The notes beneath the pieces were generated by a model. It ran no database searches. It had not been told where the DNA came from and saw nothing but the letters and a program-made list of their open reading frames with translations. 64,000 nt of DNA, taken from Mediterraneibacter agrestimuris (lineage in GTDB: Bacteria > Bacillota > Clostridia > Lachnospirales > Lachnospiraceae). A program made the position numbers and the translations under genes. The stretch is taken from the NCBI RefSeq assembly GCF_943193195.1, contig NZ_CALPDG010000008.1:47590-111589 (forward strand), read 5' to 3'. Shown one piece after another: positions 45,290-55,215 of this stretch; position 1 is the stretch's first letter; every line of letters starts with the position of its first letter.

Positions 45290-47785
45290 ATGGATATATG
45301 TTCAAAACTGACCTGCATAAAGCAGGAGAATGGCATTTATGTGGCACATACGGATGCCGCAGATATAAAAATCTGCTTTGTGACGGAAGAGATTGTCCGC
45401 ATCAGAGCTTCTTTTGATAAGGTGTTTGCAGAAGAGTCTTATGTATTGATGACAACTGCGTGGGAAGATCGTCTGGATGGGGTATTTGAAGGCGAGCGGA
45501 CTCGTGTGGCTCCGGTATTGGCGGAAGTACAGGAAGATGAGAATGCAGTGACAATGGAAACAAGGGAATTGAAGCTTGTTATAAAGAAAGATCCGCTTTG
45601 CATACAGATGTTTGATGCAGAGGGAGAAGAATTGTACAGCAGTGTGCCGGGATGCCCGTTTGTGAAGGACAGCAACGGAAGAGTTGTTTCTTACAGCCGT
45701 ATGAAGGAAGAGGATTGTTTCTACGGATTTGGAGAAAAAGCAGGTGTGCTGAATAAAAATAAGAAGTTTCTCAGAGAACGTGCGACAGATGCTCTCGGTT
45801 ATGACGCGGAGAAAATGGACACGCTCTACAAGCATATTCCATTTTATATCCGTCTTGACAGGGATTCTCAAAAAGCAGTCGGTCTGTTCTACCATAACTT
45901 CTATGAGTCTGTATTCAATATGGGCTGCGAGAAAAGTAACTACTGGCCCAGATATACCTATTGGCAGGCAGACGGCGGGGATGTAGACTTGTTTTTAATC
46001 GGCGGTAACCTGATTTCGCGTATTCTGGATAATTATACATTTCTGACAGGTCGTCCTATGCTTTTACCGAAACGTGCGCTTGGGTATCAGGGTTCGTCTA
46101 TGTACTATCCAGAACTGGAAAAGGACAGTGATGATGCTGTTCTGGAGTTTATTGATACCATTAAGGAAGAAGGATTTCCAATTGACGGTTTCCATCTCTC
46201 ATCCGGATATACCAGTTATGATAACAAAAGGTGTGTGTTTACGTGGAATACGGAGCGATTCAAATCGCCGGAGGGATATTTTGCGGCAATGAATGAGAAA
46301 GGTGCGCAGAATGTGCCGAATGTAAAACCCGGAATTCTGCTCTGCCATCCATGGTTTGATCAATTCGATGCAGAGGATGTGTTTGTAAAGGACAGTAAAA
46401 ATCCGGATATGTATGGAGTCGGAAAATGGTGGGGCGGTGACGGAGCGTTTTGGGATTATACAAAACCTGAAGCCAGAACGGTGTGGAAAAAATACCTGAC
46501 CGAAAATGTAATTGCCGTCGGCACAGATTCCATCTGGAATGACAACTGTGAATATGACAGTCTGATGGACAAAGACTGTATTTGTGATTTTGACGGAAAA
46601 GGCGGAACGATCGGACAATTGAAGCCGATTATGTCTACTTTGATGTGTAAGCTGAGTAATGATGCCGTGAAGGAATATCATGCTGATGTGCGCCCATATT
46701 CGGTGTGCAGAAGCGGAAGTGCAGGGATTCAGCGTTATGCACAGACATGGTGCGGAGATAATTATACAAGCTGGCACAGCCTGAAATATAACATTCCGAT
46801 CATAACAGGAATGGGACTGTCCGGTCAGCCAAATGAAGGGGGAGACATCGGAGGCTTTGCGGGTCCCGCACCCGATGAGGAGTTGTTTGTACGCTGGGTG
46901 CAGCAGGGGATTTTTCAACCTAGATTTTCCATTCATTCGGCAAGCAATGACAATACGGTGACAGAACCTTGGATGTTCCGTAATTCGGCGGATATTATAC
47001 GGAAAGCGATTTTGTTCAGATATCGGATGCTGCCCTATCTGTATTCGGCAGAGCATGAAGCATCGGAGACAGGAGCACCGATTATGCGTGCGCTTGTATA
47101 TGAGTTTCAGAATGATCCAAATGTTTATGATGAAAGCTTTACTTATATGTTCGGGCATGATCTTTTGGTTGCAAATGTTATTGAAAAGGGGGCAAAAAGC
47201 CGGACAGTGTACCTGCCTTCTGGTTGTAAATGGTATGACTGGAACGATGATTTTTACTGCTATGAAGGCGGACAGGCAATCAAAGTACCGGTTGAGATCG
47301 ACACCATCCCGATGTTCATCCGTGAAGGAGCGGTGATTCCGATAGCGGAAAACCAGTTGATGAATATGGAGCGTGACCATGTGAAGAAACTACATTTGAT
47401 TCTGGTGCCGAATGGGGAGCGAGATTATACAATGTACGATGACGATGGGGTAAGCAATGCATATTGTGACGGTGTGTTCCATAAGACAAAGATTCATGTG
47501 GAAGGAACAGAAGTAGTTAAGGTAGCTTTTACGTCGGAAGGTTCTTATGAAGATCATATAGAAACAATCGAGGTTGAAATGATCCGCAGGGATAAAAGCC
47601 CGTTTTGGATTCAGCTGGGTGGACGGAAGATGGAGCATTACCTGAACCGCCGGAAGTTTGAAGAAGCAGAAAGCGGTTGGTATTACAGTCAGACAAGGCG
47701 GGCTGTTTTGATAAAATATGCAAATCCGAAACAGGATACAACTTTGATTGTTTCCTATGAGGACTTTGACTTGATAGGTATGTAG
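45290..47785 (+). CDS. Glycoside hydrolase family 31 enzyme (first copy)
   Basis: The 831-aa protein starts at ATG 45290 after AAAGGAAAAG. An N-terminal beta-sandwich (FYGFGEKAGVLNKNKKFLRE) leads into the GH31 barrel. The likely nucleophile Asp is in SIWNDNCEYDS and the acid/base in QTWCGDNYTSW; further motifs are NEGGDIGGFAG, RWVQQGIFQPRFSIHS and the C-terminal sandwich LPSGCKWYDWNDDF. No signal peptide, so it is intracellular. GH31 covers alpha-glucosidases, xylosidases and sulfoquinovosidases; the Trp of the known R-x-x-W sulfoquinovose motif is Phe here (KRCVF). Substrate unknown. Confidence 0.9.
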   Translation: MDICSKLTCIKQENGIYVAHTDAADIKICFVTEEIVRIRASFDKVFAEESYVLMTTAWEDRLDGVFEGERTRVAPVLAEVQEDENAVTMETRELKLVIKKDPLCIQMFDAEGEELYSSVPGCPFVKDSNGRVVSYSRMKEEDCFYGFGEKAGVLNKNKKFLRERATDALGYDAEKMDTLYKHIPFYIRLDRDSQKAVGLFYHNFYESVFNMGCEKSNYWPRYTYWQADGGDVDLFLIGGNLISRILDNYTFLTGRPMLLPKRALGYQGSSMYYPELEKDSDDAVLEFIDTIKEEGFPIDGFHLSSGYTSYDNKRCVFTWNTERFKSPEGYFAAMNEKGAQNVPNVKPGILLCHPWFDQFDAEDVFVKDSKNPDMYGVGKWWGGDGAFWDYTKPEARTVWKKYLTENVIAVGTDSIWNDNCEYDSLMDKDCICDFDGKGGTIGQLKPIMSTLMCKLSNDAVKEYHADVRPYSVCRSGSAGIQRYAQTWCGDNYTSWHSLKYNIPIITGMGLSGQPNEGGDIGGFAGPAPDEELFVRWVQQGIFQPRFSIHSASNDNTVTEPWMFRNSADIIRKAILFRYRMLPYLYSAEHEASETGAPIMRALVYEFQNDPNVYDESFTYMFGHDLLVANVIEKGAKSRTVYLPSGCKWYDWNDDFYCYEGGQAIKVPVEIDTIPMFIREGAVIPIAENQLMNMERDHVKKLHLILVPNGERDYTMYDDDGVSNAYCDGVFHKTKIHVEGTEVVKVAFTSEGSYEDHIETIEVEMIRRDKSPFWIQLGGRKMEHYLNRRKFEEAESGWYYSQTRRAVLIKYANPKQDTTLIVSYEDFDLIGM

Positions 47786-47797
47786 GAGGAAAAAGGG

Positions 47798-50308
47798 ATG
47801 TTGCTAAGAGAGTATAAAGCTCTTCAAAAAATAGAAAACGGATATCTGATACATGGAGATACAGCAGATGCAATGTTGATTTTTATGAGTGATGATGTAA
47901 TACGGATCCGCGTATCCTTTGATCGTAAATTTGAAGAAGAGTCATATACATTGGTTACCACAGCTTGGGCAGACCGGATGGATCCTCTTTTGACAGGGGA
48001 ACGGAAACGGATTCCCCCGCTGGAGGTTCGTTTTGAAGAAACAGAGGAGGAAATTTGTTTTTTCACGAAGACACTGTGTCTGCACTTGTGTAAAGAACCG
48101 TTTTCCTTTATGCTCACAAACGCGGATGGAGAAATCATCTATCAGGATCTACGGGAAAGAGCCTATGAAATTGACCAATTGGGACGCTTGAGCCATTATT
48201 CTAAAATCAATACAGAACAGGATCATTTTTATGGATTCGGGGAAAAAACAGGGTATCTGGATAAAAAAAGACGGAGAATGCGCATGAGCCCGAAAGACGC
48301 AATCGGACATGATCCGGAAGTCGGAGATCCGATGTATAAGCATATCCCATTTTATATCCGAATCAATGAAGAGCAGAAGCATGCACTGGGGCTGTTTTAT
48401 CACAACTCCTATGATTGTGTGTTTGATATGGGACAAGAGATTTCAGGTTACTGGGACAGGTATTGTTATTACCAGACGGACGGCGGAGATATCGATCTGT
48501 TTTTGCTGAACGGTCCGAAGACAAAAGCAGTGCTTGAACATTATACTTGGCTGACCGGACGGAGTATTCTGCCAACAAAGCAGTCTCTGGGATATTGTGC
48601 TTCCACGATGTACTACACGGAATTGGAGAAAAATTGTGATCAGGAGATATATAAGGTTATAGATAAGCATGAGAAAGAAGAAATTCTGATCGACAATTTC
48701 TGGCTGGCTTCCGGATATTCAAGCGGTGAGGAAGATAATCTGCGTTATGTGTTTAACTGGAATAAAAAACGGTTTCCGGATCCAAAATCATTTTTTGAAG
48801 AAATGAACCGGAGAGGGATCAATGTAATCCCAAATCTCAAGCCGGGAATTTTAAAGAGGCATCCGTATCTTGATTTGTTTGAGAAGAATGATGTCTTTAT
48901 CAAGACACCGGACGGGCAGGGGGATTACTATGGCCGCTGGTGGGGCGGCACGGGTAGATTCATCGATTTTACAAGTGAATCAGGACGTAATACATGGAAG
49001 CAGCTGTTAGAAGAAAACATACTGAAAATGGGAACTAAGACAGTATGGAATGATAACTGTGAAATGGACGGTGTGGAAGATCGGGATGCACAATGTGATT
49101 TTGAAGGCAAAAAAGGCACCATGGCAGAACTTAAAATCTTACATTCCAACCTGATGGCCTATGTTGCAAAAAAGGCACTGAAGGAAGTTTATCCGGGGGA
49201 GCGTCCGTATATTATCAACCGTGCCGGATTTGCCGGAATCCAGCGTTATGCACAGGTATGGGGCGGAGATAATCTGACGGATTGGCGTACACTGAAGTTT
49301 AATATTGCTACTATTCTTGGAATGGGATTGTCCGGGTGTGCAAACATGGGATGTGATATTGGCGGATTTGCAGGTTCGGCACCGGAAGGGGAGCTTCTTC
49401 TGAGATGGATCCAGAATGGAATCTTCCAACCAAGATTTTGCCTGAATTCAGCAAATAACGATAATACAGTCACACAGCCGTGGATGTATGAGGAAAATCT
49501 CCCGTATATCCGTGAGGCTTATGCCCAAAGATACCGGATGCTGCCGTATCTGTATAGTCTGATGTACGAGGCAAACCAAAACGGAATGCCTGTATGGCGC
49601 CCGCTGTTTATGGAATTTCCGGGGGATACAGCATGTTATAGCGATACGAACATGACGTTCATGTTCGGAAAAAGCATTCTTGTTGCCAGTGTCGTTGAAA
49701 AAGGTGCAAAAATCAGGAAACTTTATTTGCCGGCGGGATGCAAATGGTATGATATGAACGATAATTTGAAAGAGTATCAAGGCGGGCGGACAATAGAAAT
49801 ACCCGTGGATCTCGGTTCCATTCCGATGTTTCTCCGTGGTTCTGCAGTCTATGTGACTACGGAAGATGTAAAACATATTTTGCGCGATAAAATGGAGCAG
49901 CTTGATTTTCTGATTTCAGCGGAAACAAACACGTCATTTACACTTTATGATGATGACGGGCACACAGAAGATTATAAAGAAGGTATCTATGCCCGTACGG
50001 AGATTCAAGTAGAAAGCGGAGAACAGACAGCAATTACATTTCGTACAGAAGGCAGTTATCAACAGACTGTCAAGAGATTGGTTCTTCGGGTGGTAAGCAA
50101 GGAGAAAGGTGCATTCTGGGTATCGGCAGACGGAAAGAGGATTCCACAGTTTATTATCAAAGAAAACTGGGAAGAAGCAGAAGCCGGATGGTATTATGAT
50201 CTGTCAGACCGTACTGTTTGGATAAAATGTCCAAAGCCAGAAAAACAGGAGTTTAGCATCATCGTTTCCACTGAAAAATTTGATCTGATAGGAATGGCAG
50301 AAGATTGA
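47798..50308 (+). CDS. Glycoside hydrolase family 31 enzyme (second copy)
   Basis: The 836-aa paralogue follows after 12 bases with its own GGAGG. It has the same architecture: FYGFGEKTGYLDKKRR, nucleophile region TVWNDNCEMDG, acid/base region QVWGGDNLTDW, CDIGGFAGSAP and LPAGCKWYDMND. Differences in the barrel loop (ASGYSSGEEDNLRYVF) suggest a different linkage or aglycone from copy one. Cytoplasmic. It ends the operon before a strong terminator. Confidence 0.9.
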   Translation: MLLREYKALQKIENGYLIHGDTADAMLIFMSDDVIRIRVSFDRKFEEESYTLVTTAWADRMDPLLTGERKRIPPLEVRFEETEEEICFFTKTLCLHLCKEPFSFMLTNADGEIIYQDLRERAYEIDQLGRLSHYSKINTEQDHFYGFGEKTGYLDKKRRRMRMSPKDAIGHDPEVGDPMYKHIPFYIRINEEQKHALGLFYHNSYDCVFDMGQEISGYWDRYCYYQTDGGDIDLFLLNGPKTKAVLEHYTWLTGRSILPTKQSLGYCASTMYYTELEKNCDQEIYKVIDKHEKEEILIDNFWLASGYSSGEEDNLRYVFNWNKKRFPDPKSFFEEMNRRGINVIPNLKPGILKRHPYLDLFEKNDVFIKTPDGQGDYYGRWWGGTGRFIDFTSESGRNTWKQLLEENILKMGTKTVWNDNCEMDGVEDRDAQCDFEGKKGTMAELKILHSNLMAYVAKKALKEVYPGERPYIINRAGFAGIQRYAQVWGGDNLTDWRTLKFNIATILGMGLSGCANMGCDIGGFAGSAPEGELLLRWIQNGIFQPRFCLNSANNDNTVTQPWMYEENLPYIREAYAQRYRMLPYLYSLMYEANQNGMPVWRPLFMEFPGDTACYSDTNMTFMFGKSILVASVVEKGAKIRKLYLPAGCKWYDMNDNLKEYQGGRTIEIPVDLGSIPMFLRGSAVYVTTEDVKHILRDKMEQLDFLISAETNTSFTLYDDDGHTEDYKEGIYARTEIQVESGEQTAITFRTEGSYQQTVKRLVLRVVSKEKGAFWVSADGKRIPQFIIKENWEEAEAGWYYDLSDRTVWIKCPKPEKQEFSIIVSTEKFDLIGMAED

Positions 50309-50375
50309 AGAAATATAAGAGATGACTGTCACATCGTGTTATTAAGTAAAAATCGTGTCTTTATTTAAGAGTTTT

Positions 50376-50411
50376 GTTGGATATGTAGTTATGCATATCC
50401 AACATTTTTTT
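50376..50411 (+). terminator. Rho-independent terminator of the TRAP/GH31 operon
   Basis: GTTGGATATG (50376-50385) pairs perfectly with CATATCCAAC (50394-50403), followed by A and seven T. Confidence 0.92.
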
Positions 50412-50536
50412 GATATTTTATATGGATATTCCGGTATTGTACCTTCCTGCAAATTTTATAAAAATTTTTTCTCCTTATAATTTCCTTATTATTTCATTGT
50501 ATCTTTGATATCAGAAAAGAGAAGGAGGAAAACATA

Positions 50537-51286
50537 ATGCAAGAAAATGCAATGCAGGAAAAACATAGGGAAATTTCTAACACAAATCTGGTGGAAATAA
50601 AACAAGTCACCAAAGTATTCCGTAAACAGAAAGTATTGAACCAGGTATCTCTTCATATACCGAAAAACAGTGTGTACGGTCTTTTGGGACCGAATGGGGC
50701 GGGGAAGTCTACACTTTTGAAGTGTCTGACCGGAATGATGAATCCCACAGAGGGAGAAATCCAGTTTGGCGGGCATGTGTGGTCAAGAGAGGATTTAAAT
50801 GAGATCGGAGCACTGGTGGAGACGCCTCCTATTTATGAAAATCTAAGTGCGTGGGAAAATCTGAAGGTGCGGGCGCTTCTTCTGGGAGTGCCGGACAGCC
50901 GGATTCGGGAAGTGCTGGAGTTGGTCGGTCTGGCAAATACAGATAAGAAACGATCAGGCGCGTTTTCGCTTGGAATGAAACAACGGTTAGGGATCGCGAT
51001 TGCACTTTTAAATCACCCGAAGCTGCTGGTGCTTGATGAACCGGTCAATGGTCTGGATCCGATAGGGATTCAGGAGTTACGGGAGTTGATACAGGAGTTT
51101 CCGAAAGCGGGGATTACGGTGCTTGTGTCCAGCCATATTTTGAGCGAGATTGAGAATACTGCGGATCATATCGGTATCATTGTAGAGGGAGAAGTGCAGT
51201 TTGAAGGAAACATTCACGAATGTGAGAACCTGGAAGCTTTATTTATGGATATTGTGAGGAAAAAGAGAAGGGAGGGAATCCGATGA
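50537..51286 (+). CDS. Lantibiotic-protection ABC transporter ATPase (LanF-like)
   Basis: The 249-aa ATPase has Walker A GPNGAGKST, signature FSLGMKQRLGIA, Walker B LLVLDEPVNGLDP and SSHILSE. In place of the Q-loop it has ALVETPPIYENLS, where Glu replaces Gln: the E-loop known for lantibiotic ABC transporters of the LanFEG and BceAB types. AAGGAGG lies eight bases upstream. It is first in a LanF-E-G-R-K order. Confidence 0.9.
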   Translation: MQENAMQEKHREISNTNLVEIKQVTKVFRKQKVLNQVSLHIPKNSVYGLLGPNGAGKSTLLKCLTGMMNPTEGEIQFGGHVWSREDLNEIGALVETPPIYENLSAWENLKVRALLLGVPDSRIREVLELVGLANTDKKRSGAFSLGMKQRLGIAIALLNHPKLLVLDEPVNGLDPIGIQELRELIQEFPKAGITVLVSSHILSEIENTADHIGIIVEGEVQFEGNIHECENLEALFMDIVRKKRREGIR

Positions 51287-52074
51287 GAAGTAAGAAGCAG
51301 ACAGGAGATCAGGGCTATCTCCATGCAGAGGCATTGAAATACAAACATGGAACAGTCGGAAAGCTGACACTTCTTATGCCTGTAATCTGTGTTATGATGT
51401 CGGCATTTCTGACGCATGTATATTTTGCGGTAGACAGTTTTAACTGGTGGTATACAGGGTTTGCAGCGGGATATATTTCACTTCTTTGTGGGATTATCAG
51501 TGAAAAGGACAGGAAACTCGGAAATCGTGCAGTCTGGTCTCTTCCCTGTGACATGGGACGGATCTGGGATTCTAAAGTATTGTATGGAATGAAAATGACA
51601 GGGGCTGCAGTGCTTTTACACACCGGAGCAACAATTATCATATCGTTTTTATTGGAAGCAGTGATGCATGTGGACTTTATTATCCGTCTCTCTGTACCAA
51701 TGCAGTTGGCGGCGGGAGTCCTTCTGTGGATGTCTTTTTGCTGGCAGATTCCGTGGTGTTTATTCTTGGCACAGACAATCGGAAGAATTCCCATGTTGAT
51801 TCTTCATTTTACCGCTTATAGTCTGATGGCAGTTATTATGTCACTGTCACCGGCATACATGTTTTTTCCGGGGGCACTTGGGCCGCGGATGATGTGTGTT
51901 ATTTTAAAAGTGATGCCAAACGGACTTCCGGCGCAGGCAGGAGAAGTGACATATGCGCCGAGACTGATCGATCCGTCCAGCATTCCGGTCGGAATACTGG
52001 CAGCCGCCTTGTGGCTGCTGCTGTTGTGGGGAGTTACAAGAAAATGGTATCGAAGAAGGGTGGAGAGAGTATGA
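51283..52074 (+). CDS. Lantibiotic-immunity ABC permease (LanE/MutE-like)
   Basis: The 263-aa protein has about six helices, starting after a short N-terminal LHAEALKYKHGTVGKLTL segment typical of LanE/LanG permeases. It overlaps lanF and lanG by four bases on either side. With LanG it forms the membrane channel that expels lantibiotics from the membrane. Confidence 0.8.
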   Translation: MRSKKQTGDQGYLHAEALKYKHGTVGKLTLLMPVICVMMSAFLTHVYFAVDSFNWWYTGFAAGYISLLCGIISEKDRKLGNRAVWSLPCDMGRIWDSKVLYGMKMTGAAVLLHTGATIIISFLLEAVMHVDFIIRLSVPMQLAAGVLLWMSFCWQIPWCLFLAQTIGRIPMLILHFTAYSLMAVIMSLSPAYMFFPGALGPRMMCVILKVMPNGLPAQAGEVTYAPRLIDPSSIPVGILAAALWLLLLWGVTRKWYRRRVERV

Positions 52075-52880
52075 GGAAGTTTGTACGGTTGTGCCGTGCG
52101 GAGCGGTATAAAATGCGGCATACGATGATCCCCGTGATCCATATGGGGATTCCGCTGCTGGGCAGCGCAGTATTTCTGTTGTATTATAAAGGAAGAGACT
52201 GGACGGGAATGGTTCAGCTTTCCGGTTTTACGCAGATCATAGGATTGTTGTTTCCGGTTCTCATAAGTTTTATTGTTTCCCGTTCTGTGGAACTGGAAGA
52301 AGGCAACCATTACCAGACATTTTTAGGCGGTAATACGGGGCGGATACCTTCTTTACTGGCGAAATGCGTAGTCTTGCAGTTATTTGGACTGGCAGCAGTC
52401 AGCATCGGAATTAGTTCCTTTGCACTGGGAGAAAGAGTTCTCTTAGGAAATTGCGATATTCCGTGCTTTGCTTATTTTAGTTCGGCAGCTGCCTTGTGGC
52501 TGGGAAGTCTTGTTTTGTATCCGATACATTTTTTCTTTGGTATGCGGTTCTCAAAATCCGTTTCTATGGGAATCGGCGTGGCACAGTCTGTGATGGCGGG
52601 ACTTCTGATCACCGGTCTGGGAGAGGGATTGTGGCAGTTTGTGCCAAGTTCGTGGAGCATTCGGCTGGTATGGACAACGATGAAAGCATTTGCATTCTCG
52701 GAGAAGGCGATGGCAGAAGGAGCAGTATATGATCTGAGTACATGGAGATACCTGTCTGGAACAATATTTCTGGAAAATCTGGGCTATATCTGTTTATTGA
52801 TCAGTATGGGGATCTGTGCAATAATTTTCTTATGGTTTTATCTGTGGGGGGACACAGTAGCTTTTACAGACCGTGAATAA
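52071..52880 (+). CDS. Lantibiotic-immunity ABC permease (LanG/MutG-like)
   Basis: The 269-aa protein starts MRKFVRLCRAERYKMRHTMI at the ATGA overlap with LanE, and the longer upstream frame is spurious. It has six helices and the same N-terminal arrangement as its partner. Confidence 0.8.
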   Translation: MRKFVRLCRAERYKMRHTMIPVIHMGIPLLGSAVFLLYYKGRDWTGMVQLSGFTQIIGLLFPVLISFIVSRSVELEEGNHYQTFLGGNTGRIPSLLAKCVVLQLFGLAAVSIGISSFALGERVLLGNCDIPCFAYFSSAAALWLGSLVLYPIHFFFGMRFSKSVSMGIGVAQSVMAGLLITGLGEGLWQFVPSSWSIRLVWTTMKAFAFSEKAMAEGAVYDLSTWRYLSGTIFLENLGYICLLISMGICAIIFLWFYLWGDTVAFTDRE

Positions 52881-52926
52881 TGGATTTACAAAGATCCAGA
52901 GCATATTTTGAAAGGAAGGAATGACA

Positions 52927-53592
52927 ATGATCCATATATTGGCAGTAGATGATGATAAGGGAATATTAGAGTTGATTCGCCGTGCGCTGGAACATGAGGG
53001 TTATTTTGTAGATACAATTTCAGATTCTACGGAAGTCTTAAATAAAAAATTAGAGCAGTATCAGTTAATCCTGCTGGACGTGATGATGCCGGAAATGGAT
53101 GGCTTTACCCTGTGCAAAGAACTGAGGGAGAGGGTGGACTGTCCCATATTGTTCCTCACGGCAAAGAGCGAAGAACGTGATTTGATGCAAGGGCTTGGTG
53201 TGGGCGGTGATGATTATATCAGGAAACCTTTTGGGATTGGAGAACTGCGTGCCCGTGCGGCGGCACATTTACGCAGGGAGAGCAGAGAACGGAAGTATCT
53301 GGTGGAAGTGGCCGGAGTGCAGTTTCGTCTGCAGGCTAAGAAAATGTCCTGGCAAGATGCTGAAGTACCTCTGACAAAGAGTGAGTATGCAATTTGTGAG
53401 TACCTGGCGGTGAACCGGGGACAGGTGTTCTCGAAGGAGCGGATCTATGAAGCGGTATACGGGTTTGACGGGGAAAGTGATGCATCGGCGATCACGGAGC
53501 ATGTGAAGAATATCCGTGCAAAGTGTAAACATCTGGGACTGGAACCGATAGAAACGGTATGGGGGATTGGTTATCGATGGAAATCAGAGTAA
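52927..53592 (+). CDS. OmpR-family response regulator (SpaR/NisR-like)
   Basis: The 221-aa regulator starts MIHILAVDDD at ATG 52927, eight bases after AAAGGAAGG. The receiver Asp is in LLDVMMPEMDG, Lys in RKPFG; the winged helix ends VWGIGYRWKSE. It follows the immunity transporter and should control it. Confidence 0.9.
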   Translation: MIHILAVDDDKGILELIRRALEHEGYFVDTISDSTEVLNKKLEQYQLILLDVMMPEMDGFTLCKELRERVDCPILFLTAKSEERDLMQGLGVGGDDYIRKPFGIGELRARAAAHLRRESRERKYLVEVAGVQFRLQAKKMSWQDAEVPLTKSEYAICEYLAVNRGQVFSKERIYEAVYGFDGESDASAITEHVKNIRAKCKHLGLEPIETVWGIGYRWKSE

Positions 53593-55088
53593 AAGAAAAA
53601 ACACTGCGCAGTATGTTTCTGCAATATATGGCGATATTCTGTGTGAATACAATTATCATATGCGGTATTAGTTTCGGAGGCTTGGTGGCATTATCGGAAA
53701 TGGCACAGATTCTTCCGGCAAATTATACGGAGCAGTGGATCAATGAACATGAAACTGCGATCCGTACGCTGGAAGATATCAGTGATCTGGAGTTTCCGGA
53801 GGACAGCAGGTACGGCGTTTATACGAAAGTTGGGAAATGGCTCTACGGTACTATAGCCGAAGAGGACAGGATAAAGACATGGGAAGGCTATGAAAAACAG
53901 GATATGTCCGCTGTAAGTGGATTTTATCGCTTTTTTGTGCGTGAAAACGGGGATGTGTGTATTGTGAAATATTATTTCCGTATGCGGTATGCTTTCCCGG
54001 AACTAAATAGGTTATTGCCCAATCCGGAAATGCTGCTGCCGCTTGTAATCGGAGTTCTGTTTATCATTCAGGCAATTGTGCTGGCGGGCAGATTTTCCAA
54101 GAATCTGAAAAAACGATTGGAGCAGTTGGAGAATGTGACGCAGAAAATTTCGGAAAATGATTTGGAATTTTCTGTAGGGGCATCGGATATTAAAGAAATC
54201 AACGATGTGTTTTATTCACTTGGGCAGATGAAGGAAGCGCTGCAGATTTCTTTGAAAAAACAATGGGATATGGAGACAGAGCAGAACCGTCAGATGCGTG
54301 CTTTAGTACATGATATCAAAACACCACTTACGATTATTAGGGGGAATGCGGAACTGGCGGCAGAGGATATTGAAATGATGTGCAAGGAAATGTCAGCTTC
54401 ATCAGGCACAGAGGAAGAAACGGGGCATGCAGGAGGTACAGAAATAAAAAGTCAGCCGGCTGAGAAAATGGAAGATACAAAGGCAATAAGGTCACTGAAC
54501 GGTATAGACAGTAATCAACGGCAGATTCTGGAGTATGTAGGAGAGATTGAGCAGTATCTGGATAAAATGCGCTTGATCTTACAGCATCAAAAGACTGTAG
54601 ATGCAGATAAAGAAATAGGTATCTCCTGTACCGGATTTCAGAAACAATTGAAAATGCAGGCAGAGCAGATGGCTTCTGCGAAGAATATTCCGCTTATGAT
54701 TCGGTGCCGCGGTGCAAAAGGAGCGATGCAGGTGAATCTGGAACAGTTAAAGCGTGCATGGGGAAATGTGTTGAGCAATGCAATTGAATACACTGACAAA
54801 GAACAGGGAATCGATGTACACATTTCCGAGGAAGAAAAAAACGGAAATTGGTATCTGTGTGTGCAGATATCAGATTACGGTCCGGGATTTTCTGAGGAAG
54901 AGCTTCGATATGCCACGGAGGAATTTTACCGTGGGGATGAAAGCCGTCATGACAGAAGCCATCAGGGACTGGGGCTGTCTATTGCGAAGCGGTTTGTGGA
55001 AGCACAGGGAGGTTTCTTGAGATTGCGAAATTCCGCAAAGACAGGAGGCGGAGAGGTGAGTTTGTGGATGAAAATAGAAAAACAATAA
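53577..55088 (+). CDS. Sensor histidine kinase (lantibiotic-sensing type)
   Basis: The 503-aa kinase has helices at about 18-42 and 154-174 bounding a 110-residue extracellular sensor, a HAMP-like segment, the phospho-His in ALVHDIKTPLTIIRGN, then NVLSNAIEYT, DYGPGF and HQGLGLSIAKRF. A hydrophilic insertion of about 45 residues (SSGTEEETGHAGGTEIK...) lies between the HisKA helices. It overlaps the regulator by 16 bases. Confidence 0.9.
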   Translation: MEIRVKEKTLRSMFLQYMAIFCVNTIIICGISFGGLVALSEMAQILPANYTEQWINEHETAIRTLEDISDLEFPEDSRYGVYTKVGKWLYGTIAEEDRIKTWEGYEKQDMSAVSGFYRFFVRENGDVCIVKYYFRMRYAFPELNRLLPNPEMLLPLVIGVLFIIQAIVLAGRFSKNLKKRLEQLENVTQKISENDLEFSVGASDIKEINDVFYSLGQMKEALQISLKKQWDMETEQNRQMRALVHDIKTPLTIIRGNAELAAEDIEMMCKEMSASSGTEEETGHAGGTEIKSQPAEKMEDTKAIRSLNGIDSNQRQILEYVGEIEQYLDKMRLILQHQKTVDADKEIGISCTGFQKQLKMQAEQMASAKNIPLMIRCRGAKGAMQVNLEQLKRAWGNVLSNAIEYTDKEQGIDVHISEEEKNGNWYLCVQISDYGPGFSEEELRYATEEFYRGDESRHDRSHQGLGLSIAKRFVEAQGGFLRLRNSAKTGGGEVSLWMKIEKQ

Positions 55089-55215
55089 TTTGCAAAATAA
55101 CATAAACGGTTGAAAATAAGAAACAAGGTGGAAAGAAAGGATTGAAAATGGAAATAAAATATGCTAGGATGGATTCATAGGAAACAAAAGACGATTTTGG
55201 AAAGGTGAGGGTCGT

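Noticed and set aside
46199..47380. 393-codon ORF opposite to the first GH31 gene
   Set aside because: Fully antisense to a clearly conserved GH31 barrel; no family signature or ribosome site.
45290..50308. Sulfoquinovosidase function for the GH31 pair
   Set aside because: The known R-x-x-W sulfonate-binding motif has Phe in place of Trp in both copies (KRCVF, LRYVF), and no sulfoquinovose-degrading genes adjoin.
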